Of a DNA stretch of 64,000 bases, positions 8,384 to 15,799 are shown piece after piece. Location: the NCBI GenBank assembly GCA_964448115.1, contig CAYUVA010000013.1, positions 23,101 to 87,100 on the forward strand, read 5' to 3'. Position 1 is the first letter of the stretch. Every line of letters starts with the position of its first letter. Position numbers and translations under genes: made by a program. This DNA is from CAYUVA01 sp964448115 [NCBI: uncultured bacterium] (lineage in GTDB: Bacteria > CAYUVA01). The notes below the pieces were generated by a model, which was not told the origin of the DNA, made no database searches, and saw only the letters and a program-made list of their open reading frames with translations.

Positions 8384-8572
8384 TTATTTCTTCGTTATGA
8401 AATGCTCTTTCTTTAACCCATCATTAAAAATTTTATTTTTTAAGACCAATAAAGTATCTTTTATTGAAGAGATATGCCCCTCATAGCTCTCTTCAAAATC
8501 AGGATCATAAAAATAAAAAGTATTTTTTTTGATTACTATGTTGTATTTTTCATCATCTGTTAGTTTCTTCAT
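8384..8572 (-). CDS. Small hypothetical protein next to the methyltransferase
   Basis: A 62-residue Lys/Asp-rich frame (MKKLTDDEKYNIVIKKNT...) lies 46 bases upstream of the methyltransferase on the same strand and shares its AT-rich composition. An AGGAAGG site lies about 13 bases before the ATG. No domain is recognised. It could be a short protein of a restriction-modification module or the tail of a lost gene. Confidence 0.4.
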   Translation of the reverse strand: MKKLTDDEKYNIVIKKNTFYFYDPDFEESYEGHISSIKDTLLVLKNKIFNDGLKKEHFITKK

Positions 8573-8726
8573 GTGTATTACTTCGCCTTCCTGAAAAAAA
8601 GGATAATTTCTTCTTCCAAATCAATATGATAGCTCCATACTGTCATGAAATACATCCACTAACATCGTTTATACAAATACTTGCTTTAATTACACTCTCT
8701 TCCAATGTCAATCCACGATTGCATAT

Positions 8727-8912
8727 TTAATGCAATGAAGTTGATCTATACTTTTCGATTTGAGCGCCGTCGAGTAATAATTGCTCCAAGTAACACCTGA
8801 TGGCATTCTTTGCCATTTCCCCGGCTCCCTGTAGAACTCTTTCTTCAGTTACAGGGTGCCACAGCCATTTATCGACCGGGGCATCATTGTAATGAATTAC
8901 AAGATGATTGAA
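8727..8912 (-). pseudogene. Fragment of an unidentified small protein gene
   Basis: A minus-strand frame of about 61 codons, open from a TGA at 8913-8915 to a TAA at 8727-8729, translates to a protein-like sequence (HYNDAPVDKWLWHPVTEERV, then GEMAKNAIRCYLEQLLLDG). It has no start codon near its beginning and lies in a stretch otherwise without genes. Composition and amphipathicity suggest a real gene that lost its 5' end. Family not recognised. Confidence 0.4.
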
Positions 8913-8956
8913 TCACGCCTTGTCAATGGCTGGTGCATGGGCATATAATAAACTTG

Positions 8957-9568
8957 ATGCGCCAAGATAAATCAATACCGATCATCCTCGCCTCCACATC
9001 GCCACGCCGTAAAGCCATCCTTGAAAACCTCAAGATCCCCTTTCTGGTCATGGCTCCTGGTTATGTGGAAGGCTGGCAGCCTACCGTCAATTCACCGAAG
9101 GATACGATAATAGAAGCCCTGGCAAAGGCGCATTCAGTTGCACAAAAAGTGCCTGGTACTTTTGTGATCGCTGCTGATACGGTTGTTTTTCATGGCAACA
9201 GACCTCTGGGGAAGCCCAAGGATCGCCAACAGGCGCAGGATTGGCTCAAGCTGCTCTCCGATAGTTGGCACCAGGTGGTAACCGCGGTTGCCCTGGTCAA
9301 CATGAGGCTCGACTATAAAAAAGCACTGACCGCCACCACAGCGGTTCGCTTCAGAAAGCTCAGCGGTGAGCAGATCGACAGATACCTGGACACAGGGGAG
9401 TACCTCGACAAGGCAGGTGCCTATGGGATTCAAGGCATGGGAGGGCTTCTGGTCAGGGAGATCAGGGGCGATTACTTCAATGTGGTTGGCTTGCCACTTT
9501 ACATTCTAGTGCGCCTATTCGAGGATGCCGGCATCGACTTACTAACGCTTGCCTACCCATCCCGTTAA
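8957..9568 (+). CDS. maf: Maf-family nucleoside triphosphate pyrophosphatase
   Basis: About 203 residues from the ATG at 8957 (a GTG at 8933 would add eight). It has the Maf signature LASTSPRRKAIL at the N-terminus, the central ADTVV with a downstream GKPKD, and the C-terminal DKAGAYGIQG. Maf proteins hydrolyse dTTP, UTP or modified nucleotides as house-cleaning enzymes. Length is typical. There is no clear ribosome binding site in front of either start. Confidence 0.92.
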   Translation: MRQDKSIPIILASTSPRRKAILENLKIPFLVMAPGYVEGWQPTVNSPKDTIIEALAKAHSVAQKVPGTFVIAADTVVFHGNRPLGKPKDRQQAQDWLKLLSDSWHQVVTAVALVNMRLDYKKALTATTAVRFRKLSGEQIDRYLDTGEYLDKAGAYGIQGMGGLLVREIRGDYFNVVGLPLYILVRLFEDAGIDLLTLAYPSR

Positions 9569-9714
9569 CAAGTGCTTTTGTGAGTAATTCACCTATCATA
9601 AATATGGATAGGCTTCGTTGGTCTTGATGGTTTACAATTGCACGAATAGATCGTATAATCTTTTTAACCAATTGAAAGGGGTCTATCAATGTATAACTCA
9701 CAGGAGGAAATGGA

Positions 9715-10209
9715 ATGAGGTCCAGTAGTTCCACCCACCGACGGCTAGGATTAGCCATCCCGCTGGCACTTATCATCATAGCGACACTTGCCACCGCTTC
9801 ATGGGCGTTATCCGCAAAGGTAAGCGACCAGTGGCTCGTGCAACATTCAAGGCTAATCATCATCGGAAAGGTTACCCGGCAGTGGTTTGGCGATTGTCCC
9901 AACGGACATATATGCACCTACTCGAAGGTTAGCGTCCAATCTACCCTCAAGGGAGATACGCCTAACAGCGAGCTAACAGTCTGGTATTTCGGCGGCATCA
10001 AGGGAGATATCGGCTTAGCTGTGGAAGATATGCCTAAGCTAAGCACCGGCGAAACCGTACTGCTGTTCCTCAGCCCCAAGGGTGAGGGCTACTGGATAAA
10101 TGGAGCCTTCCAGGGCAAGCTGACCATCAAGGATGACATGGTTCTCGAAAGGGGCATCCCCCTGGTCGAATTCATTGAGAACATCTACCGCATAATCGAT
10201 AACAACTAG
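9715..10209 (+). CDS. Exported protein of unknown function, paired with a metalloprotease
   Basis: The 164-residue product has a long signal peptide (basic RSSSSTHRRL, hydrophobic to about residue 31). The mature part is beta-rich (VQHSRLIIIGKVTRQWFGD, then VLLFLSPKGEGYW) with two cysteines at about 60 and 67. A good CAGGAGGAA site precedes the ATG. The stop is followed after 9 bases by the metalloprotease gene. This pairing suggests an export partner, inhibitor-like companion or co-secreted factor. I do not recognise the family. Confidence 0.65.
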   Translation: MRSSSSTHRRLGLAIPLALIIIATLATASWALSAKVSDQWLVQHSRLIIIGKVTRQWFGDCPNGHICTYSKVSVQSTLKGDTPNSELTVWYFGGIKGDIGLAVEDMPKLSTGETVLLFLSPKGEGYWINGAFQGKLTIKDDMVLERGIPLVEFIENIYRIIDNN

Positions 10210-10218
10210 GGAGGTTGG

Positions 10219-11031
10219 ATGATGATTAACCACAAACATGTTCTTTTTACGGTTTTTATTCTGCTTGTCGCCTCGGCAACCTCATACGGGTATATCGACT
10301 ATGTCTGGGAGTCAGTTCGCAACGCCATGTACGATGATGATCGCTGTGGCTATGAAAGCCCTCATCTTTATTGGGAAGCTGGCGGTATGACTTATTTAAT
10401 AGATATCGATGGCACTCCCGATGATGCTGGCGAGCATGCAGCAATATCCAGCGCCGGTGCCACCTGGAACGATGTCGATTACTGTACATTCACCTTCACC
10501 AATGGTGGAAGCCTTAACTTCGATACTGTAGATTTTGGAGTCAACGACGGGCAGAACATCATGATATGGTTCGAGTCCGACTGGCCTTATGATCCCTCTG
10601 TCATAGCAGTAAACTACCACTATTACACCATATCTAACGGTAGGCTACTCGATGCTGATATAGCCTTCAACGGCGAGGATTATAACTGGACGGTTGGGGA
10701 TATCCTATATAAATGGGTCGATGTAGAGACGGTTGCACTGCACGAGATGGGGCACTCGTTGACCCTGGGGGATATCTACAATTCACCGCATTCAGGTTGG
10801 GCTTTATGCATGGGGGGAGGCAATGGTGAGCAGACGATGTACGGCGTACTCGATGTTAGCGGATATACGGTTATAGATACCACCCTGGCAACTGGAGATA
10901 TGAGGGGCATCAGATACATCTACCCAGAGCCGATTCCGAGCCTTCAAACCTGGGGAATTATAGTTCTGGCGCTGTTGTTAGGTGGCATTTTGCTGCTAAA
11001 AACGCACCGACCCTCATGTCGAATTGATTAA
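10219..11031 (+). CDS. Secreted matrixin-like metalloprotease with C-terminal anchor
   Basis: The 270-residue protein has a signal peptide (to about residue 24), a protease domain and a C-terminal sorting-type tail. The zinc motif is HEMGHSLTLGD (H175, E176, H179, then D185), followed by a Met-containing turn region. Classical matrixins have HExxHxxGxxH. Here Gly is Thr and the third ligand is Asp, as in snapalysin-type enzymes. The tail IPSLQTWGIIVLALLLGGIL ends in a basic segment, which resembles the IPTL-CTERM type sorting or anchor signal. Translation is likely coupled to the 9715 gene. It probably acts at the cell surface on proteins. Confidence 0.75.
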   Translation: MMINHKHVLFTVFILLVASATSYGYIDYVWESVRNAMYDDDRCGYESPHLYWEAGGMTYLIDIDGTPDDAGEHAAISSAGATWNDVDYCTFTFTNGGSLNFDTVDFGVNDGQNIMIWFESDWPYDPSVIAVNYHYYTISNGRLLDADIAFNGEDYNWTVGDILYKWVDVETVALHEMGHSLTLGDIYNSPHSGWALCMGGGNGEQTMYGVLDVSGYTVIDTTLATGDMRGIRYIYPEPIPSLQTWGIIVLALLLGGILLLKTHRPSCRID

Positions 11032-11051
11032 GGAACAGACAAGATTGCAGG

Positions 11052-12731
11052 TTAAAGCATTTCGTTTTCAACCTGGTAAATGAAGATAAGGTCGGGCCAC
11101 AGCAGGGAGCGATACTCCTCGTAGATAGCCTGAAGCCTCCTGAACCTCTCCTCATGGGACATTATGTGGATGATCGTGTCGTAGCAGTAGATCCGATCCC
11201 TGTTCTCTGGGCGAATGATATCCCAGTAGTGGTTGCCGAAGACGATATACTTGATATCAAAGGCTCGTACCTGTTCTTCGAGCAATGAAGGATCGGCTGG
11301 AAGCCCGATGATGTTGCGTCCGGTCTGATAGATAAGCTCTAGCGGATAGCCGGGTTGAGCCATTATATTGCCCGGGGGGAGGGTGTTTATGTAGGCAGCC
11401 GTGTTGGCGCTTTCCAGTTCAGCAGTCGATGCCAGCACTGGATAGCGATGCTCCTGGTACCAGATCAAAGCCAGAGCCAGTGATGCAAGTGCGATCACCC
11501 CTTGAAGGGACCTTGCCAGTTGCGGGCTGAAGCCATCATCGCTTTTGATCCTTTGTGCTAGATTGACTGCAAGCCTGGCCAATATAATCAGCCCACTACC
11601 CCAAATATAAGCTCCGGCGATCGCCGAGGGGAGGCTGTAGCGGGGACGAAAGCTCTGCATGGGGAGGGGAACGAGGAATACGACAAAAAGCATAAGGATA
11701 CTGGTGCCTAGCAGCCAAAGCTTGGGATTAACCCTTCGGCTTTGATAAATGCTGTAGATAAAGGCAATCAGGCAGGCGATGAACAGGCAGAATAGGATAT
11801 AGTTGCGCACCAGGAATAAGGCTCGCGGACCTTGTTGCGACAGCGGATTGAAGATGTAAAACAGGTTTGGCAATAGATGCGACAGCCAATCCTTGGTCAG
11901 GTGGAATTTCTGTAAAACGGCTGTCTGGGGCAGGAAATTGGGGTTGAATATCGCTGCCAGGCTTATTCTGCTTGTATCCTCCAGCAGCCCGTCCAATCCG
12001 CCAGGCTGCAATGGATACTTGCGATAATGAAAATACCGAGTCAAAAGCCACGAGATGTAAGCAGCCGCCGTGCTCGCCAGCGGGATGATATTCCTTGGTA
12101 TTATTCGCTTATCTTTTATCGCTGTTGCAACCAGCATTCCTGTCATCACTAGCATCAAAAGCAAGACAAAATCAGAGGTATAAGCTGCTGCGATCCCAAG
12201 GAACGATGCCATGTACAGCGATCTCGCCTTGCCCAGTAGCCCTGAAAAATAAAAGTAAAGCACCGCAATGAAGATGGTCAGCATGAACGACTCCTTGTAG
12301 ATGCTCTGCGAGTGTTGGATATGCAACGGGATAATCGAGCAGAATAACAAGGCGATGTTCTTTACCAGCCAATCGACCTTTGCCTTGGTCATCAAGGCAT
12401 AAAACAAGTAGAATGTGGCAAGCGAGCTGACCAGCGATAGCAGCAATGCACCTTTGATATATCCGCCAATGAAGTGGAACAGCCAAATAAAATAAGGATA
12501 AAGCGGCGGGTGCAGGGTGTAGAAGAAGTCGAAATAGACCGTGTGGCTGGGGAAATTCCTCGCCAGGGTTAGATACGATGCCCCATCCCAGGCGATTAAA
12601 AAATGGGTTCTATCCCAGAAGATACGAATTACAGCGAACAGGACAAATACAGCAAGCAGCGTCAATCTCTCCAGGCGCGCGCCGCTTGAAAGATGCCTAT
12701 CTGCATTCGATGGAAATAGGTGGCTGATCAT
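11052..12731 (-). CDS. GT-C fold membrane glycosyltransferase (GT39/ArnT-like)
   Basis: The 559-residue protein has about 10-12 membrane spans and the N-terminal features of the PMT/ArnT superfamily: WDGASYLTLARNF with the Asp in the first periplasmic loop, then HPPLYPYFIWLF. The C-terminal 100 residues are soluble. Such enzymes transfer sugars from polyprenyl-linked donors to proteins or lipids outside the membrane. Donor and acceptor are not deducible. It overlaps the preceding coiled-coil gene by 4 bases, so both are one operon. Confidence 0.8.
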   Translation of the reverse strand: MISHLFPSNADRHLSSGARLERLTLLAVFVLFAVIRIFWDRTHFLIAWDGASYLTLARNFPSHTVYFDFFYTLHPPLYPYFIWLFHFIGGYIKGALLLSLVSSLATFYLFYALMTKAKVDWLVKNIALLFCSIIPLHIQHSQSIYKESFMLTIFIAVLYFYFSGLLGKARSLYMASFLGIAAAYTSDFVLLLMLVMTGMLVATAIKDKRIIPRNIIPLASTAAAYISWLLTRYFHYRKYPLQPGGLDGLLEDTSRISLAAIFNPNFLPQTAVLQKFHLTKDWLSHLLPNLFYIFNPLSQQGPRALFLVRNYILFCLFIACLIAFIYSIYQSRRVNPKLWLLGTSILMLFVVFLVPLPMQSFRPRYSLPSAIAGAYIWGSGLIILARLAVNLAQRIKSDDGFSPQLARSLQGVIALASLALALIWYQEHRYPVLASTAELESANTAAYINTLPPGNIMAQPGYPLELIYQTGRNIIGLPADPSLLEEQVRAFDIKYIVFGNHYWDIIRPENRDRIYCYDTIIHIMSHEERFRRLQAIYEEYRSLLWPDLIFIYQVENEML

Positions 12732-13204
12732 CTAGTCTTGAGGATCATAATCCCCACTATAACAATAAGGGCGAAGACGAGCAGAAGGATTATGTTTCCG
12801 AGTGTCTTGCGCGCTTTGGCTCGTTCTTGCTCTTTTTTGGCTCTTCTGCTGATGCGGTCTGCTTTTCTCTCGAACCTGGGGGCAGGTGGTTTTTGCGCTG
12901 CCTTTGCCTTGGCAGCCTGCGGACTCTCGGTAGGCTCTGATTTTTCTTTTGTAGTTTCTGCTGGTTCCCCTGTACCAGGGCTGAGTCCGATGTCTCTCTC
13001 CACTTCCTCGTATTCGACACCAGCCAGCCTTGCGTACTTCTGCTTGGCTTCCTTTAGCTCCTTTTCTAGCTTCCTTAACGGGCTATAATATCCTATTTTA
13101 TCTACCTCTCTGCTTTGTTTCAGTTGCTCCTCGTATCTCTTATGGCGAGCGATCTTCCTTTTGAGATCTTCGATCTTTACCCTGAGTGAATAAAGGTCAT
13201 CCAT
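12728..13204 (-). CDS. Coiled-coil protein with C-terminal membrane anchor
   Basis: 158 residues in three parts: an N-terminal coiled coil (about 1-65, rich in Lys/Glu/Arg), a low-complexity Pro/Ala/Lys linker (about 70-115), and a basic stretch followed by a single C-terminal membrane span (LLLVFALIVIVGIMIL). A tail-anchored or bitopic inner-membrane protein is expected. It overlaps the glycosyltransferase gene by ATGA, implying a joint role in envelope modification. Function unknown. Confidence 0.65.
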   Translation of the reverse strand: MDDLYSLRVKIEDLKRKIARHKRYEEQLKQSREVDKIGYYSPLRKLEKELKEAKQKYARLAGVEYEEVERDIGLSPGTGEPAETTKEKSEPTESPQAAKAKAAQKPPAPRFERKADRISRRAKKEQERAKARKTLGNIILLLVFALIVIVGIMILKTR

Positions 13205-13229
13205 GATTTATACCCCTATTTTAATAATA

Positions 13230-13303
13230 TGCGCCTGAGAGGACTCGAACCTCCGGCACAGGGATTAGGAATCCCTTGCTCTATCCTACTGAGCTACAGG
13301 CGC
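13230..13303 (-). tRNA. tRNA-Arg (CCU anticodon)
   Basis: The minus strand folds as a complete tRNA: acceptor arms GCGCCTG and CAGGCGC with discriminator A, D arm GCTC..GAGC, anticodon stem AGGGA/TCCCT with loop TTCCTAA giving anticodon CCT, and a T arm GGAGG TTCGAGT CCTCT. CCA is not encoded. Confidence 0.95.
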
Positions 13304-13371
13304 AGTAGCTAAACTTATAGATACTATATACTCTGATTGTTCAATTTTCAACCCTTGACAGATGATGTATG

Positions 13372-13436
13372 AAACACCCCTCATTAAGCGGTAAAATACT
13401 TGGCTGTTATGGTATTTGACTTGGAAAGGGGTGTTT
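13372..13436. repeat. 65-bp element with 10-bp inverted ends
   Basis: AAACACCCCT at 13372-13381 and its exact reverse complement AGGGGTGTTT at 13427-13436 bracket 45 bases. The element lies between the tRNA and the phosphatase gene. It could be a regulator site, a small non-autonomous element or an RNA hairpin. Confidence 0.4.
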
Positions 13437-13443
13437 GGCTATA

Positions 13444-13487
13444 CTCATAATAGTCGCTTAATTGTGGCATAATGGTCGCTTTGGAAT
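13444..13487 (+). promoter_or_regulatory. Tandem 11-bp direct repeats, possible response-regulator operator
   Basis: Three consecutive 11-base units, CTCATAATAGT, CGCTTAATTGT and GGCATAATGGT, share the core C(A/T)TAATnGT. A fourth unit, CGCTTTGGAAT, is degenerate. Strict 11-base spacing is typical of OmpR/PhoB-family sites. The array is about 56 bases before a predicted secreted phosphatase, but it is not a Pho-box consensus match. Confidence 0.4.
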
Positions 13488-13542
13488 ATATGATCGCGAA
13501 GAATAATGAACTCGGGAAGAGAAAACCAGGGGGATAAAGATA

Positions 13543-15789
13543 ATGAATAAAGACAGAGGCTGTATCATCCTTCTGTCATTGGTATCAATAGTATCGTTTT
13601 TTTCCATCGGCTATGCGCTAGATGAGCCTACACAGGTGCATATAAATTGCAAGGGTGATCCAAGCAACTCCATGACCGTCCTTTGGAAGACTGGCGGTAC
13701 CACCCAGACCAGCACGGTAAAATGGGGAACAAACCCGTCGAACCTCAACAATACAGCCACCGGCACCCAGTTCCCATCACCCAACCAACTGAGCGGCACC
13801 ATACACGAGGTGGAGCTAACCGGATTGGAGCCAAATACACTTTATTATTACAAGTGTGGGGACAACCTCGATGGCTGGAGCACGGTTTACTCATTCGTGA
13901 CCGCCCAGACCGAGCTACATTACGAGGATTTTTCATTCGCAGCCTTCGGGGATACACACTACAACAACTCCAACACGCTCAACCTGGTGAACCGCCTTGC
14001 GCAGCAGCTCAATCCACCTTTTGAGTTCTTCGTCCACTGCGGGGATATCACCTACGCTGATGGCATCCAGGGTCGCTGGGATGATTTCTTCAATAACTGG
14101 TTGACGGTGATGCCTAATTTACCTGGTTTTTTAATACCCGGAGAACATGAGGACGAATACTTCATTATCGATATGGGTATCACTACTTACCTGGGGAGAT
14201 TCGCCCTGCCGAACAACGAGGTCTTTTATTCATTTGACTGGGGCAGGGTACACTTCATCATGCTTTACAGCGACTGGGAGAACCCGGCAAAGCCCGAAGA
14301 GGAGGATATGCAGAAGATCTGGCTGGAGATGCACCTGCAGGAGATCGCCGAAGATCCCACCATAAAATGGAAGATAATAGTGCTCCATAGACCGCTTTAT
14401 AGCTCTGGAGAGACCTATGGTAGTGACCTTGAGTGGCGGGATTACCTGGCTCCACTATGTGACCAGTATGGCATCGACCTGGTACTTTCGGCGCATGAGC
14501 GCAACTATGAGCGCACTTATCCGCTCAACAACAACGAGGTGGTTAATACGGATCCCAATCATTACATAGAGCCAGAGGGCACGATATATGTGGTAACCGG
14601 TGGCGGGGGAGCAGGCAAGGACACCAGTTTCGAGAATCCACCACCTTCATGGTCTGCCTTCAGACAAGCCGAGTACCACTACCTGCACATCAATGTATAT
14701 CGTTACGGCAGGCTGGAGATTATAGCCAAGAAGTCCTCTGATGGAACCGAGATCGACTCTTTTACTATTGACAAGCTGGAGCCAACGCCAACGCCTACGC
14801 CGACCGAGACCTGGGAGCCGACCGATACCAAGACCCCGATGCCGACCGGCACTCCCACCCCATCGATCAGCGCCACGCCAACATTCACTGCCACTCCAAC
14901 CAAGACAGCCATGCCGACCTGGACGCCGACCATTACGCCAAGCGGGGGACCGCAATATACCTCCACGCCGACAGCGACTGCCACGCCGTTACCCTCAGGA
15001 CCAAAGGTGCTGGTCGGTGGTTATTGGGATACTTACCTGACTGCAACTGAAGGTGGAAACATGAGAATATCAGCCCTGGTTACCGAGCCGGAGATGAGAG
15101 CGGTCGAGCTTTACTACGGAGGGATGGCTACTGGCATATTGCTCTACGACGATGGTCAGCATGGCGATTTTGGCTTCGGAGACGGGCTTTATGGGAACCA
15201 GTTCACCTTCGCGCCGGGAGACTATGCACCGCGCTACCTGTTCGAGCTTCAGCCCTCGAATCGGCAGGGGATTTTTGGACCCCTATGGCCATATCTGCCT
15301 ATGTACACCGGACCGACCTTCACGCCGACAATAGCTCCAGCGACCGCCACGCCAACGGCTACCAATACCCCTACGCCTAGCGGTCTCGCAGAGCTTTGCA
15401 AGGCTTATATCGACCCGGATCCGATGAGCAACTGCGATGAGATCGCCTATTACAACTGTTCCAATCCAGAGGTCTCTTGTGATTTCGATGCAGTTGCCTA
15501 CATCGTTACCCACTATAGCGCGCAGTTGGAGGATTCTTATCGCTTCGAGTGGCGAAAAAATATGGAGGTTTATGAGTTCTACGAGGGAGTCGTCTCCGAG
15601 GAGTGCGATCCGCAGTTCTTTATCAGTGAGCTGATCATCGACACTGAGACCCGTAGTTACTGCAACGATGACTGGCGGGTGGAGTTCTACTACAACGATG
15701 AGCTGATCCACTTCATGGAGTTCGATATCACGGCGGACACGCACGACTGTCGCTGCCTGGAGCCGACCCCAAAGGCGCCCGAACTCTGA
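13543..15789 (+). CDS. Secreted purple-acid-phosphatase-like metallophosphoesterase with AGY domain
   Basis: The 748-residue protein has a signal peptide (to about residue 25, ending GYA), an N-terminal fibronectin-like domain of purple acid phosphatases (about 27-120), a metallophosphoesterase domain (about 130-400), a Thr/Pro linker (about 410-485), an AGY-type domain (about 487-585), a second short Thr/Pro linker, and a Cys-rich C-terminal domain (about 620-740). Metal motifs are GDTHY, GDITY, GEHE, VLHRP and SAHERNYER. The usual GNHE is GEHE, so the Asn bridging ligand is a Glu. It likely releases phosphate from organic esters outside the cell. It has a paralogue at 54256-55962. Confidence 0.85.
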   Translation: MNKDRGCIILLSLVSIVSFFSIGYALDEPTQVHINCKGDPSNSMTVLWKTGGTTQTSTVKWGTNPSNLNNTATGTQFPSPNQLSGTIHEVELTGLEPNTLYYYKCGDNLDGWSTVYSFVTAQTELHYEDFSFAAFGDTHYNNSNTLNLVNRLAQQLNPPFEFFVHCGDITYADGIQGRWDDFFNNWLTVMPNLPGFLIPGEHEDEYFIIDMGITTYLGRFALPNNEVFYSFDWGRVHFIMLYSDWENPAKPEEEDMQKIWLEMHLQEIAEDPTIKWKIIVLHRPLYSSGETYGSDLEWRDYLAPLCDQYGIDLVLSAHERNYERTYPLNNNEVVNTDPNHYIEPEGTIYVVTGGGGAGKDTSFENPPPSWSAFRQAEYHYLHINVYRYGRLEIIAKKSSDGTEIDSFTIDKLEPTPTPTPTETWEPTDTKTPMPTGTPTPSISATPTFTATPTKTAMPTWTPTITPSGGPQYTSTPTATATPLPSGPKVLVGGYWDTYLTATEGGNMRISALVTEPEMRAVELYYGGMATGILLYDDGQHGDFGFGDGLYGNQFTFAPGDYAPRYLFELQPSNRQGIFGPLWPYLPMYTGPTFTPTIAPATATPTATNTPTPSGLAELCKAYIDPDPMSNCDEIAYYNCSNPEVSCDFDAVAYIVTHYSAQLEDSYRFEWRKNMEVYEFYEGVVSEECDPQFFISELIIDTETRSYCNDDWRVEFYYNDELIHFMEFDITADTHDCRCLEPTPKAPEL

Positions 15790-15799
15790 TAACGGCAGG

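Noticed and set aside
14770-14998. Short tandem DNA repeat over the Thr/Pro linker of the phosphatase
   Set aside because: The repeated pattern is explained by coding for a Thr/Pro-rich linker; it is irregular at the DNA level.
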